This document shows positions 35,322 to 46,419 of a stretch of DNA of 64,000 bases, one piece after another (position 1 is the first letter of the stretch; the number at the start of each line of letters is the position of its first letter). The notes beneath the pieces were generated by a model. The model saw only the letters and a list, made by a program, of their open reading frames with translations, was not told the origin of the DNA and searched no databases. The stretch lies in assembly GCF_023845585.1 (NCBI RefSeq), contig NZ_JAMQHS010000014.1:1-64000 (forward strand), written 5' to 3'. The DNA is from Clostridium sp. CMCC3677 (lineage in GTDB: Bacteria; Bacillota; Clostridia; Clostridiales; Clostridiaceae). The position numbers and the translations under genes were made by a program.

Positions 35322-36314
35322 ATGGCAAAAGCATTAGCTATGATATCAGGAGGACTTGATAGCATATTAGCAGCAAAGTTAATAAAAGAACAAGGTATAG
35401 AAGTTATAGGGATTTGTTTTAAATCATATTTCTTTAATGAAGAAAATGCGAAGAGAATGACAGAGCAAATAGGTATAAAGCTAGAAGTTATAGATTTTTC
35501 AGAAGAGCATTTTGATTTGGTACGAAATCCTAAACATGGTTGGGGAAAAAATATGAACCCATGTATTGATTGTCACTCAATGATGATGAATTATTCAGGA
35601 AAGTTATTAGAAAAGTTTAATGCTGACTTCATAATTACAGGTGAAGTTTTAAATCAGCGCCCAATGTCTCAAAATAGACAAGCTCTGAATATAGTAAAGA
35701 AAGAATCTGGGTATTCAGATAAAATACTACGTCCTTTATGTGCTCAAAATTTAAATCCTACTCAAATGGAAATTGATGGTTTAGTAGATAGAGAAAAATT
35801 ACTAAAAATATCTGGTAGAAGTAGAGCTATTCAAATGGAATTAGCTGAAAGTTGGGGTATAAAGGATTATCCATCACCAGCAGGTGGATGTAAATTAACA
35901 GAACCTAATTATTCTATTAGACTTAGAGAATTAGTAAATAGAAAATTTGATGTTACACAAAGAGAAATTAATCTTTTAAAATATGGAAGACATTTTGTTA
36001 CTCCTAATAATGTTAAAATTATAGTTTCTAGAACAGCAGAGGAAGGGGAAGAGTTTAAGAAATTATTAATAAAAGAAGATTTAGTATTTCTTACATCTAA
36101 ATTTAATGGTGCAATGGTTATAATTCCAGAAGGTAATAATCCAACGGAAGAAGATTTGACTTTGGCTTGTAGATTTGCAGTTAGATATAGTAAAGGAAAA
36201 GATGAAAAATCTGTAGAAGTTAAATATGGAAATGTATCTACTGAATTTAATAAATTTAAAAATGTAGATTCTGTTACTCAAAAAGAATTAGAAGATTATA
36301 ATTTAAACAAATAA
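35322..36314 (+). CDS. PP-loop ATP-pyrophosphatase, probable tRNA thiolation enzyme
   Basis: A 330-aa protein with an N-terminal PP-loop (MISGGLDSILAAKL, residues 7-20), a CIDCH motif (about residue 82) and SPAGGCKLTEP near 185-197, resembling the thiouridylase (MnmA/ThiI-related) adenylating enzymes. The C-terminal half (from about 200) is the extra domain seen in clostridial members. It likely activates and thiolates a tRNA uridine, but the position cannot be read from sequence. AGGAGG precedes ATG 35322. It is about 30 bp after spoIIR. Confidence 0.78.
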   Translation: MAKALAMISGGLDSILAAKLIKEQGIEVIGICFKSYFFNEENAKRMTEQIGIKLEVIDFSEEHFDLVRNPKHGWGKNMNPCIDCHSMMMNYSGKLLEKFNADFIITGEVLNQRPMSQNRQALNIVKKESGYSDKILRPLCAQNLNPTQMEIDGLVDREKLLKISGRSRAIQMELAESWGIKDYPSPAGGCKLTEPNYSIRLRELVNRKFDVTQREINLLKYGRHFVTPNNVKIIVSRTAEEGEEFKKLLIKEDLVFLTSKFNGAMVIIPEGNNPTEEDLTLACRFAVRYSKGKDEKSVEVKYGNVSTEFNKFKNVDSVTQKELEDYNLNK

Positions 36315-36378
36315 TAATATAAAGTTATTTACATAATAGTATGATTGAATATCATATCATATTAAGAGGGAGACGAGT

Positions 36379-36801
36379 ATGAAAAAGAAGGCTATTATAA
36401 CGGTTAAAAGCAATGCTTCTATGGATGATAATAAGCTAATAGAAGTTATATCACCTGGCGAATTTTATATAGATGATAATGAATTTAGAGTTGAATATGA
36501 TGAAACTGAGATATCAGGAATGGAAGGAACCAAAACAATAATTTTTATTAGAGATAATTCATTCATATTAGAAAGAAAAGGATCAACTACAACTAAGATG
36601 GACTTTAAAAAAAGAATGAAATCAACATCTTTATATAAAACACCATATGGAATTCTTAAATTGAATGTAGATACTAAAAATTTAGATATAGATGTGAATG
36701 AAAATGGTGGAACTATTGATGTTAAGTATTCTATGGGGATAGAAGGTCAAGTAGCTATGAATACTAATTTGGTAGTTGATATAAAGGTAAATGATAAATA
36801 A
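36379..36801 (+). CDS. DUF1934 (YwiB-like) calycin-fold protein
   Basis: A 140-aa soluble beta-barrel protein of the DUF1934 family. Markers are EFYIDDNEFRVEYDETEISG, a run typical of the family's first strands, and TPYGILKLNVDTKNL. No function has been established for the family as far as I know. GAGGGAG precedes ATG. It is followed by a terminator. Confidence 0.8.
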   Translation: MKKKAIITVKSNASMDDNKLIEVISPGEFYIDDNEFRVEYDETEISGMEGTKTIIFIRDNSFILERKGSTTTKMDFKKRMKSTSLYKTPYGILKLNVDTKNLDIDVNENGGTIDVKYSMGIEGQVAMNTNLVVDIKVNDK

Positions 36802-36818
36802 ATATTAAATGTTTTTAT

Positions 36819-36858
36819 AAAAAAAGATAATCTATACAAGGGTTATCTTTTTTATTTT
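36819..36858 (+). terminator. Terminator after the DUF1934 gene
   Basis: AAAAAAGATAA pairs with TTATCTTTTTT over a TCTATACAAGGG loop region, followed by a T-rich tail. Confidence 0.8.
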
Positions 36859-36931
36859 TTATTGTTTTAAAATCTATATATTGAATTAATATGAAATTTA
36901 TGGAAACAATTTAAATAAGGAGGTGATATTT

Positions 36932-37231
36932 GTGATAAGTAAAATGAAATATATAAATATACTTAATGGACTTTGTGAATACTACGGTATTGGAGAACAA
37001 GACTTAATAGAATTATTAAAAGAAAGAGAAAATAAATACTTATTATTATTGCTTTTGAAAAATTACAGTTGCTTAGAACAAGAAAATGCTAAAGAGATAT
37101 TAAGAGTAAAATCCTCCCAAAGTGTTAATAATAATTTGAAGTCAGCTGAGGAAAAGTTATTGATTAATAGAGATTTTAGAAAAAAATATTTTGAAATTCA
37201 AGACAATATAGATAGAATAGAAAAAATATAA
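36932..37231 (+). CDS. Small helical protein of unknown function upstream of pyrG
   Basis: A 99-aa all-helical protein, basic and Leu-rich (YLLLLLLKNYSC near the middle) with a Lys/Glu-rich C-terminus. I recognise no domain; a helix-turn-helix-like reading of the middle (EILRVKSSQSVNNNLKSAEE) is possible. GGAGG at 36919-36923 is 8 nt before GTG 36932, which is used as the start; the GTG at 36923 overlaps it. It sits where Bacillus has rpoE (RNA polymerase delta) just before pyrG, but no delta-like acidic tail is present. Confidence 0.6.
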   Translation: MISKMKYINILNGLCEYYGIGEQDLIELLKERENKYLLLLLLKNYSCLEQENAKEILRVKSSQSVNNNLKSAEEKLLINRDFRKKYFEIQDNIDRIEKI

Positions 37232-37307
37232 AAAAAAGTCTAGTCATGAATTTAATTGTGTGTTATTATAATATCTATGTTGTTGCAATGCAATTATTAC
37301 AGCACAA

Positions 37308-37337
37308 ATAACCCCATTATGTAATTAGTGGGGTAAT
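37308..37337 (+). promoter_or_regulatory. Hairpin in the pyrG leader
   Basis: ATAACCCCATTA (37308-37319) pairs with TAGTGGGGTAAT (37326-37337) around a 6-nt loop, about 80 bp before pyrG; a TATAAT lies at 37267-37272. It may be an attenuator. The U tract after it is weak. Confidence 0.5.
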
Positions 37338-37382
37338 TTCAATTATATCACTAATTAATTATATAATCAATAGGAAAAATGA

Positions 37383-39017
<1,635 letters not shown>

Positions 39018-39020
39018 GAT

Positions 39021-39060
39021 AAAAAAGAGTTTTCTTTTTTGAAAAAGAAAACTCTTTTTT
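39021..39060 (+). terminator. Terminator of pyrG
   Basis: An 18-bp inverted repeat, AAAAAAGAGTTTTCTTTT (39021-39038) with 39043-39060, ending in six T. Confidence 0.93.
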
Positions 39061-39061
39061 A

Positions 39062-39398
39062 TGTTAAAATAATTATATATTTACTAATATCTTAAAAGTA
39101 ATTATAATATTAGTAATACTTTAAATATATAAATGCGATATAAATATGTTTAATGCAATATTTATTTGGATATAATAAGTTATAAGAGAATTTAAAAGTG
39201 TTATTTTATACATATCTTGATTTAGAATCTTAAAAGAATTCCCTAAGCTGATGTTAATTGAAATATAAATAATAAAATTTTAAGTATGCATTTTTATTAA
39301 TGAGAAATTTAAATTAGTTTATAAGAAGCTAATGAATAAAATTATTATGATTTTTATCGCAATAATTTATTTGTTAATTTAAAATTGGAGGTGCTGGC
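39062..39398 (+). other. Long gene-free leader region upstream of rho
   Basis: About 340 bp without a plausible gene. It holds a perfect 10-bp inverted repeat, TTACTAATAT (39081-39090) and ATATTAGTAA (39107-39116), and a TATAAT at 39169-39174 with a poor -35. rho genes are often autoregulated through their leaders; nothing here proves it. Confidence 0.45.
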
Positions 39399-40931
39399 TT
39401 GACAAAGCAAGTATATGAAAGCATGACTTTAGTTGAATTAAAGGATGTTGCAAAAAAATTAGAAATAAAGAATATATCAAAATATAAAAAGAATGAACTG
39501 ATAGATGAAATATTAAAAAAATCACCTAATACAGTAGAAAAAGAAGGTGTTATTTTAAGAGAAAAAATATCTTCAAAAGTAAGAAATGATAATAAGTTTA
39601 TTAGTAATAATGTTACTAATAATAACACTACTTTTACTAATAATGCTTCAAATAATAGTAGTAATAATAGTAATTTTAATAATAATAGTAATAGTTTTAA
39701 TAATAATACAGATAATAAGACTGGTATCAAAAGTAATGAGGAAAATCCAGCATTAAAACAAGAAAAATTAAATAACATGATAAGCGAATCTAACAGTGCT
39801 AAGGGGATTTTAGAGATACTAGAAAATAATAATTTTGGTTTTTTAAGATGTAAAAATTATTTAACTAGTAGTGAAGATATTTATGTTTCACCTTCTCAAA
39901 TTAGAAGATTTAATTTAAGAACAGGTGATGAAGTACAAGGTAAAGTAAGAGAAGCAAAAGAAGGAGAAAAATTTAAAGCTCTTTTATTTGTTGAAAAGGT
40001 AAATGGTGAACATCCTGAAAAGGCAATAGGAAGAAAATATTTTGAAACATTAACACCAATTTACCCTAAAGAAAGATTAAGACTTGAGACTTCTGATGAA
40101 AAGGATTTATCATCAAGGCTTATGGATATAATCTGCCCTATAGGTAAAGGGCAAAGAGGAATTATAGTGGCCCCACCTAAAGCGGGAAAAACAACTTTAT
40201 TAAAAAAAGTAGCACAAAATATATCTACAAATTATCCTGATATAAAGCTAATAGTTCTTCTTATCGATGAAAGACCGGAAGAAGTTACAGATATGAAGAG
40301 ATCTATAAATGGAGAAGTAATATATTCAACATTTGATGAAGAGCCTCAAAATCATGCTAAAGTGTCAAGAATAGTATTAGAAAGAGCTAAAAGAATGGTT
40401 GAACAAGGTAAAGATGTTGTGATACTTATGGATAGTATAACTAGATTATCAAGAGCGTACAACCTAACTATAACACCAACAGGCAGAACTTTATCAGGTG
40501 GATTAGATCCAGGAGCATTAATAATGCCTAAAAAGTTCTTTGGAGCTGCAAGAAATATTGAAGAGGGTGGAAGTTTAACCATTTTAGCAACAGCTCTTGT
40601 AGATACAGGATCTAGAATGGATGATATGATATTTGAAGAATTCAAGGGAACAGGAAATATGGAAGTTCATCTTGATAGAAAATTACAAGAGAGAAGAATA
40701 TTCCCTGCAATTGATATTTATAAATCAGGAACTAGAAAAGAAGATCTAATATTCTCTAAAGAAGAACAAGAAGTAGCATATACAATAAGAAAAGTTATGT
40801 ATAGAGATGGAAACATAGAAGATGTAACAGAAAATCTTATAGGTATGTTATCTAAAACTGCAGATAATAAAGAGTTTATAAATGTATTTAAGAAAGTAGA
40901 GTTTGAAAAAAGAAAGCAGAATAACAGATAA
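39399..40931 (+). CDS. rho: Transcription termination factor Rho with Asn-rich insert
   Basis: A 510-aa hexameric RNA helicase that ends transcripts. Residues 1-45 are the Rho N-terminal domain; 63-106 are about half Asn with Ser/Thr; 130-205 form the primary RNA-binding domain (GFGFLR-type block [15 protein letters not shown]); the ATPase core has the Walker [14 protein letters not shown] (258-270) and the [16 protein letters not shown] block. The start is TTG 39399 with GGAGG 7 nt upstream. The Asn-rich stretch is like the prion-forming insert reported for Clostridium botulinum Rho. Followed by a two-way terminator. Confidence 0.97.
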   Translation: MTKQVYESMTLVELKDVAKKLEIKNISKYKKNELIDEILKKSPNTVEKEGVILREKISSKVRNDNKFISNNVTNNNTTFTNNASNNSSNNSNFNNNSNSFNNNTDNKTGIKSNEENPALKQEKLNNMISESNSAKGILEILENNNFGFLRCKNYLTSSEDIYVSPSQIRRFNLRTGDEVQGKVREAKEGEKFKALLFVEKVNGEHPEKAIGRKYFETLTPIYPKERLRLETSDEKDLSSRLMDIICPIGKGQRGIIVAPPKAGKTTLLKKVAQNISTNYPDIKLIVLLIDERPEEVTDMKRSINGEVIYSTFDEEPQNHAKVSRIVLERAKRMVEQGKDVVILMDSITRLSRAYNLTITPTGRTLSGGLDPGALIMPKKFFGAARNIEEGGSLTILATALVDTGSRMDDMIFEEFKGTGNMEVHLDRKLQERRIFPAIDIYKSGTRKEDLIFSKEEQEVAYTIRKVMYRDGNIEDVTENLIGMLSKTADNKEFINVFKKVEFEKRKQNNR

Positions 40932-40948
40932 AAAATAATGTATTAAGT

Positions 40949-40987
40949 AAAAAATAAGTAGAAGTTTTAAAATTCTACTTATTTTTT
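40949..40987. terminator. Bidirectional terminator between rho and the convergent glycosyltransferase
   Basis: AAAAAATAAGTAGAA (40949-40963) pairs perfectly with TTCTACTTATTTTTT (40973-40987), with A and T runs on the two sides. It includes the stop codon of the minus-strand gene. Confidence 0.92.
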
Positions 40988-42082
40988 ATTTGTTAAATTT
41001 TCAGCTATATTTACAATTTCATCTACACTATAGTTAGATGACTGTAGCATTAATTTATTTTTTAAATTTTGCAATTCTATAGGATTATCAATTAAATGAT
41101 TTACAGTATTATTTAATTGAGTTAAATCTTTTACGTAAAGAGAGTAACCGGATTTAACTAAAAAATCTGTATTTTCCATCTCTTGACCAGGAATTGCAAA
41201 AGGAATTATTAAAGGAATATTTTTCACAATAGATTCAGTTACGGTTAATCCGCCAGGTTTTGAAATTATTATATCGCAATAATCCATTAATGTAGGAATA
41301 TCTTTTGTAAATCCTAAAATATGTAGTTTTTTATTGTTATAAGAATTATTAGAACAATAATCATATAATGATTTTTCTAATTTTTTATTTTTTCCACAAA
41401 CTACTGTTATTCTTAATTTATGAGGATTTTTTAATAATTCTTTTAAAACTAATGAAATTGTATTTAATCCAAGACTTCCGCTCATTAATAATAAATTAAA
41501 ATATTCATCATTTAAATTTTTAAGAGAACTATTTTTATTATAAAAAATCTTCTTAATAGGAATACCAATAGGATATATTATATCTGGATTTATTCCTTTA
41601 TTTATTAAAGAGTGTTTTGTGTAGTTGCTTCCAGTAATATAAGCATCTACAGAATCACTTATATAAGTATAGTGTGCCTTAAAATCTGTAACTATTAATA
41701 TATAAGGAATATTCAATCCTTGTTTTTTAAATGCTGTTACTATATTTATAGATAATGCATGAGTAGCCACTATTATGTCTGGTTTAGTATCATTTATTAA
41801 TTTAAATAACTTCTTTTTAGTAAAGAAAAAAACTATTTTTAATAATTTATTAGTAAATTTGGTGTCTGTTAACTTATAAAATAATCCATAAAAATATGGA
41901 AGCTTACAAGCTAGAATTTCATATCCTTTTACAATTAAATCACTTAAAAATTTACTACCTTTATATAAGAAATCATATTTAACAGTTTCATATCCAGAGC
42001 TTTTAAATGTTGCTGATATAGAATCAGCAGCTTGATTATGACCTTGCCCCGTAGAAGTTGTTAAAATTAAAACTTTTTTCAT
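40979..42082 (-). CDS. MGDG-synthase/UgtP-like glycosyltransferase
   Basis: A 367-aa GT28-type enzyme with the N-terminal MGDG-synthase signature LILTTSTGQGHNQAADSI and C-terminal ISKPGGLTVTESI (donor site). Relatives add glucose or galactose to diacylglycerol, making glycolipids that may anchor lipoteichoic acid; ltaS in the same window agrees with that. No membrane helix is present, so it works at the inner membrane surface. Its start lacks a strong ribosome site (GTGGAATTTA), so expression may be low. Confidence 0.85.
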   Translation of the reverse strand: MKKVLILTTSTGQGHNQAADSISATFKSSGYETVKYDFLYKGSKFLSDLIVKGYEILACKLPYFYGLFYKLTDTKFTNKLLKIVFFFTKKKLFKLINDTKPDIIVATHALSINIVTAFKKQGLNIPYILIVTDFKAHYTYISDSVDAYITGSNYTKHSLINKGINPDIIYPIGIPIKKIFYNKNSSLKNLNDEYFNLLLMSGSLGLNTISLVLKELLKNPHKLRITVVCGKNKKLEKSLYDYCSNNSYNNKKLHILGFTKDIPTLMDYCDIIISKPGGLTVTESIVKNIPLIIPFAIPGQEMENTDFLVKSGYSLYVKDLTQLNNTVNHLIDNPIELQNLKNKLMLQSSNYSVDEIVNIAENLTNKK

Positions 42083-42185
42083 TAAATTCCACTCATTTCT
42101 ACTAAATTACATACAAGTAGTTTATCATGTTTAACATAATTTTTAAATATTATTTTATAGAGCTTTTAATTATATATGCATAAAA

Positions 42186-42215
42186 AGAAAATGGGAAAGA
42201 CTAAGTCTTTCCCTC
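42186..42215 (-). terminator. Terminator of rpmE
   Basis: Read on the minus strand, GGGAAAGACT and AGTCTTTCCC form a 9-10 bp stem with a T-rich tail toward 42186. Confidence 0.85.
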
Positions 42216-42221
42216 AACGTT

Positions 42222-42431
42222 CTATTTAGTATCAAGATTGAATCTTTTGTTGAATTTTTCAACTCTACCGCCAACGTCAACGATCTTTTGCTTACCAGTG
42301 AAGAATGGGTGGCATTTAGAGCATATTTCAACTTTAAGTTCTTCTTTAACAGAACCAGTTGTAAAAGTGTTTCCACATGCACACTTAACCACTGCGTCTG
42401 TGTGGTATTCTGGATGTATGCCTTGTTTCAT
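42222..42431 (-). CDS. rpmE: 50S ribosomal protein L31, zinc-binding form
   Basis: A 69-aa L31 with [20 protein letters not shown] and [14 protein letters not shown]. The Cys set (KCAC...CSKC) marks the zinc-containing C+ type. The start at 42431 has GAGGTG on the minus strand; an upstream in-frame codon at 42449 is rejected because it overlaps this site. It is monocistronic, as in Bacillus where it follows rho; here it is inverted relative to rho. Confidence 0.97.
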   Translation of the reverse strand: MKQGIHPEYHTDAVVKCACGNTFTTGSVKEELKVEICSKCHPFFTGKQKIVDVGGRVEKFNKRFNLDTK

Positions 42432-42608
42432 ATTTTTCACCTCTTCCAATAAGTTAACTTATTATTACTATTATTAAATAGCTATTAAATTATATCATAG
42501 CGTAATATGACGGTCAATACAAATTTATGGTAGTAAAAAGCTCTTTTTTACATATGTATTAAATGTTATAATCGATTAAGATAATTAAAAGAAGAGGAGT
42601 ATTTAAGC

Positions 42609-43196
42609 ATGAGCAAATTATATTTTAGGTATGGAGCAATGAATTCTGGAAAATCTACTCATTTAATGCAAGTGGCGTATAATTATGAAGAACGGGGAAT
42701 GAATGTAGTTATTATAAAGCCATCTGTTGATAATAAAGGTGGAGATAAAATAGTATCTAGACTTGGTGTGGAAAAAAAAGTAGATATTATGATTTCAGAA
42801 AAAGATAATATTTTTGATTTAGTATCAGAATATATAAATCAAAAATCAAAAATTGATTGTCTATTAGTTGACGAAGTACAATTTATGAAATCAAATCAAA
42901 TAGATCAGTTATTTAAGATTGCTGTTACATTAGATATTCCTATTATATGTTATGGATTAAGAACGGATTTTAAAATGAATGGATTTGAAGGTAGTACAAG
43001 ATTATTATTATTAGCACATAGCATTGAAGAAATGAAGACAATATGTGCGTGTGGAAAAAAAGCTATATTAAATGGTAGAAAAATTAATGATAAATTTGTA
43101 TTTCAAGGACAACAAGTGGCAATAGATGAAGAAAATGATGTTCATTATGAATCTTTATGTGGTGAATGTTATTACAAATATAAAAAGATTAATTGA
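42609..43196 (+). CDS. tdk: Thymidine kinase
   Basis: A 195-aa type II thymidine kinase for DNA precursor salvage. It shows the P-loop YGAMNSGKSTHLMQ, the LLVDEVQFM lid base, YGLRTDFKMNGFEGS (lasso) and four zinc Cys (ICACGKKA, CGECY). GAGGAG precedes ATG. The DUF1385 gene follows after 29 bp. Confidence 0.97.
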   Translation: MSKLYFRYGAMNSGKSTHLMQVAYNYEERGMNVVIIKPSVDNKGGDKIVSRLGVEKKVDIMISEKDNIFDLVSEYINQKSKIDCLLVDEVQFMKSNQIDQLFKIAVTLDIPIICYGLRTDFKMNGFEGSTRLLLLAHSIEEMKTICACGKKAILNGRKINDKFVFQGQQVAIDEENDVHYESLCGECYYKYKKIN

Positions 43197-43225
43197 AAAA
43201 TAAATGATAATTGGGGAGAAGAGAT

Positions 43226-44134
43226 ATGAAAAGATGCGATGTCGGAGGTCAAGCAGTTATTGAAGGTGTCATGATGAGAGGTACCAGAGGTTTAGCTACA
43301 GCTGTTAGAACTTCAAGAGGAAATATAGAAATAAAGATGGATAAAACAGAATCAATAACTAAAAAATATAAATTTTTAAATATTCCTTTTTTAAGAGGTT
43401 TTTTTGTATTAATTGATTCATTAAAAGTTGGAATGAATTCATTAAATTACTCTGCATCGTTTTTTGATGAAGATGAGGAACCTTCAAAATTTGAAAAATG
43501 GATTAATAAAAAATTAGGAGATAAATCAAATGATTTAATCATGGCTATGACTTTAATATTTTCATTTATGATATCTATAGCTCTTTTTGTATTATTGCCA
43601 ACTAGTATAGCAGCTTTGTTTAAAAATTTTACTATATCTAATGTTTTGTTAAATTTTATAGAAGCTATTATTAGAATAATTATACTTATAGGCTATATGT
43701 TTATTATAAGTAAATTAGACGATATATATAGAGTTCTAGAATATCATGGAGCAGAGCATAAAACTATATTTTGTTATGAACATGAGGATAAGTTAACTGT
43801 GGAAAATGTTAAAAAGTGTAGTAGATTTCATCCTAGATGTGGAACAAATTTTTTATTTTTAATAATGTTTGTTAGTATAATTGTATTTTCTTTTACAGGA
43901 TGGGGAAGTATCACCGAAAGATTGATATTAAGAATTGTATTAATACCTGTAATTACAGGTATTACTTATGAATTGATAAAATGGTTAGGAAAGAATAACA
44001 ATTCTTTGGCAAAAGCAATTGCATGGCCAGGATTAAAATTACAATACTTAACTACAAAGGAGCCAGATGATTCTCAGATAGAAGTTGCAATTGCATCACT
44101 TAAAGCAGCGGAAGGTATTGAAGATGATGAATAA
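43226..44134 (+). CDS. DUF1385 (YqhQ-like) membrane protein
   Basis: A 302-aa membrane protein with VGGQAVIEGVMMRG (family opening), about four helices (110-175 and 210-260), and HGAEHKTIFCYEHED plus FHPRCGTNFLFLI, both His/Cys-rich family signatures that might bind a metal. Function unknown. ATG 43226 follows GGGGAGAAG; the TTG at 43211 is in that site. prmC overlaps its end by 11 bp, so the two are coupled; the DUF1385-prmC-prfA order is common in Clostridia. Confidence 0.88.
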   Translation: MKRCDVGGQAVIEGVMMRGTRGLATAVRTSRGNIEIKMDKTESITKKYKFLNIPFLRGFFVLIDSLKVGMNSLNYSASFFDEDEEPSKFEKWINKKLGDKSNDLIMAMTLIFSFMISIALFVLLPTSIAALFKNFTISNVLLNFIEAIIRIIILIGYMFIISKLDDIYRVLEYHGAEHKTIFCYEHEDKLTVENVKKCSRFHPRCGTNFLFLIMFVSIIVFSFTGWGSITERLILRIVLIPVITGITYELIKWLGKNNNSLAKAIAWPGLKLQYLTTKEPDDSQIEVAIASLKAAEGIEDDE

Positions 44135-44990
44135 TAAAAATATAGGTGAGTTATTAAATGTAGGAACTGCTATTTTGAAGGAATGTGGAATTAGTACTTC
44201 AAGATTAGATGCAGAATTATTATTAGGTAAAGTATTAAATAAAGAAAAGATATATTTAATAACGCATAGAGAAGAAAAAATAGATGAAACAAATGAAAAA
44301 ATATATATGGAACTTGTTAATAAGAGAAAAGAAAAAATGCCAGTTAAATATATATTAAATGAATGTGAATTTATGAATATGAATTTTTATGTAGAACCAG
44401 GAGTACTTATTCCAAGAGCAGATACAGAAATATTGGTTGAGGAAGTTTTAAAATATATAGATGAAAATAATAGCAAAAATATATGTGATTTATGCTGTGG
44501 TTCAGGTGTCATAGGAGTAGCTTTAGCTAATTTAAGAAAAGATATTAATGTAGATTTAATTGATTATTATGAAAGTCCAGAAAAAGTTACATTAATTAAT
44601 ATAGAAAAATTTAATGTTTCAGATAGAGCAAGTTTTATAAAGAGTGACCTACTGAATAAAAGCATAAATGAAGCAAAGATATATGATATTATAGTTTCTA
44701 ATCCCCCATATATAGAAGAATGCGAAATAAATGATTTAATGGAAGATGTTAAAAATTATGAACCACACACAGCTTTGAGTGGTGGAAAAGATGGATTAGA
44801 TTTTTATAAAAGAATAATAAATGAAAGTATAAGTGTTTTAAATAAAAGCGGAATATTAGCATTTGAAATAGGTTATAATCAAGGTACTGATGTAAAAGGA
44901 TTAATGGAAGAAAAGAATTTTATTGAAGTAAAAATAATAAAAGATTTAGCAGGATTAGATAGAGTAGTACTAGGAAAATATTATAAATAA
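44124..44990 (+). CDS. prmC: Peptide chain release factor N5-glutamine methyltransferase
   Basis: A 288-aa SAM-dependent methyltransferase that modifies the GGQ glutamine of release factors. It has an N-terminal substrate domain, the SAM loop ICDLCCGSGVIGVAL and the catalytic SNPPYIEE. Two ATG codons (44124, 44127) overlap the previous stop; 44124 is 8 nt after GGAAGG and is chosen. prfA, its substrate's gene, is next but with its own promoter. Confidence 0.94.
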   Translation: MMNNKNIGELLNVGTAILKECGISTSRLDAELLLGKVLNKEKIYLITHREEKIDETNEKIYMELVNKRKEKMPVKYILNECEFMNMNFYVEPGVLIPRADTEILVEEVLKYIDENNSKNICDLCCGSGVIGVALANLRKDINVDLIDYYESPEKVTLINIEKFNVSDRASFIKSDLLNKSINEAKIYDIIVSNPPYIEECEINDLMEDVKNYEPHTALSGGKDGLDFYKRIINESISVLNKSGILAFEIGYNQGTDVKGLMEEKNFIEVKIIKDLAGLDRVVLGKYYK

Positions 44991-45085
44991 GAACTTAAAT
45001 GTAAAATTATTATAAATTTATTTTTATATAAGAGGGTATAATAAATTTAATTAACTAAAGAATACATTCTATATATACCTGATTA

Positions 45086-45115
45086 TTGATTAAGAGTTTA
45101 AAAATATGCTATAAT
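45086..45115 (+). promoter_or_regulatory. Sigma-A promoter of prfA
   Basis: TTGATT (45086-45091), 18 bp, TATAAT (45110-45115) with an extended TGC before it. The predicted start is close to 45121. Confidence 0.68.
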
Positions 45116-45121
45116 ACTAAG

Positions 45122-45164
45122 TGGTCTTGAATTTAAGGAAATAATATTTCATTTAATAAGACCA
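45122..45164 (+). promoter_or_regulatory. Stem-loop at the 5' end of the prfA transcript
   Basis: TGGTCTT (45122-45128) pairs with AAGACCA (45158-45164), with further inner pairing (GAAAT/ATTTC). It would lie exactly at the predicted 5' end and is followed by an AU-rich leader of about 90 nt. No T run, so not a terminator. Confidence 0.5.
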
Positions 45165-45255
45165 TATTTAACGAAATTTTTGAAGTGAAATTAAAATATA
45201 TTATTAAAAATATTTTATATATGATATGTGTAAAAATGAATTACGGAGTGATTAA

Positions 45256-46338
45256 ATGTTATTAGATAAATTAGCCTTTATAGAAAATAAGTATGATGAA
45301 CTATCAGTTAAAATTAGTGATCCATCAATTATGCAAAATCAAAATGAATGGAGAAAATTATGCAAAGAACAATCTGACCTAGAAATCATTGTTAATGCAT
45401 ATAAAGAATACAAACAAGTAATTGAAGATTTAGAAGTTAATAAAGATATGCTAAACGAAGAAAGCGATAAAGAAATGAAAGAAATGCTTAATGAAGAAAT
45501 ATCATCTTTATCTCAAAGAGAAGTAGAATTAGAAAAAGAAATTCAAATATTATTACTTCCTAAAGATCCAAATGACGATAAGAACGTTTTTGTTGAAATA
45601 AGAGGTGGAGCAGGTGGAGAAGAAGCTGCTTTATTTGCATACAATTTATTTAGAATGTATACAAGATACGCTGAAAGACAAAGATGGTCTACAGAAATAA
45701 TGAGTTTAAATGAAACTGATATTGGTGGTTTTAAAGAAGTTGTCTTTATGATTAAAGGAAATGGAGCATACTCAAAATTAAAGTATGAAAGTGGAGTACA
45801 TAGAGTTCAAAGAGTTCCAGATACAGAATCTAGTGGAAGAATACATACTTCAACTGTAACAGTAGCAGTATTACCAGAAGTTGATGATGTTGAAATAGAA
45901 ATAGCAGACAAAGATGTTAGAATAGATGTATTTAGAGCTTCTGGTCATGGTGGACAATGCGTTAATACTACAGACTCAGCTGTAAGAATAACACATTTAC
46001 CTAGTGGTCTTGTTGTATCATGTCAAGATGAAAAATCTCAATTAAAAAACAAAGAAAAAGCTATGAAAGTTCTTAGATCAAGATTATTTGAAAAAGCAGA
46101 ACAAGAAAGAGCAGATGGAATAGCTGCAGATAGAAAGAGCCAAGTAGGAACTGGTGATAGAAGTGAAAGAATAAGAACATATAACTATCCACAAGGAAGA
46201 ATTACTGACCATAGAATAGGATTAACATTATATAAATTAGATTCATTCTTAGATGGGGATGTTCAAGAAATGATAAATGCATTAATAACTGCAGATCAAG
46301 CAGAAAAAATGCAAAAAATGGGAAATAGTGAAATGTAA
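45256..46338 (+). CDS. prfA: Peptide chain release factor 1
   Basis: A 360-aa class I release factor reading UAA/UAG. The GGQ loop is in [15 protein letters not shown] (about 233-247), preceded by [17 protein letters not shown] and [18 protein letters not shown]-type blocks. GGAGTG precedes ATG. The product is the target of PrmC encoded just upstream. Confidence 0.98.
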   Translation: MLLDKLAFIENKYDELSVKISDPSIMQNQNEWRKLCKEQSDLEIIVNAYKEYKQVIEDLEVNKDMLNEESDKEMKEMLNEEISSLSQREVELEKEIQILLLPKDPNDDKNVFVEIRGGAGGEEAALFAYNLFRMYTRYAERQRWSTEIMSLNETDIGGFKEVVFMIKGNGAYSKLKYESGVHRVQRVPDTESSGRIHTSTVTVAVLPEVDDVEIEIADKDVRIDVFRASGHGGQCVNTTDSAVRITHLPSGLVVSCQDEKSQLKNKEKAMKVLRSRLFEKAEQERADGIAADRKSQVGTGDRSERIRTYNYPQGRITDHRIGLTLYKLDSFLDGDVQEMINALITADQAEKMQKMGNSEM

Positions 46339-46370
46339 GACATTGCTTTAAATGTCAGACATTATTTAAT

Positions 46371-46401
46371 AGCCTTACATTTTAGAATGTGAGGCTTTTA
46401 A
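46371..46401 (+). terminator. Terminator of prfA
   Basis: AGCCTTACATT (46371-46381) pairs with AATGTGAGGCT (46386-46396, one G-T pair), followed by TTTT. Confidence 0.8.
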
Positions 46402-46419
46402 ATAATAGGGGGTGATGTT

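Noticed and set aside
39601-39720. AAT-rich tract as a microsatellite outside a gene
   Set aside because: It is in frame within rho and encodes the Asn-rich linker, so it is coding sequence.
42238-42477. Plus-strand frame opposite rpmE
   Set aside because: rpmE on the minus strand is unambiguous (L31 motifs, ribosome site, terminator); the plus frame is its shadow.
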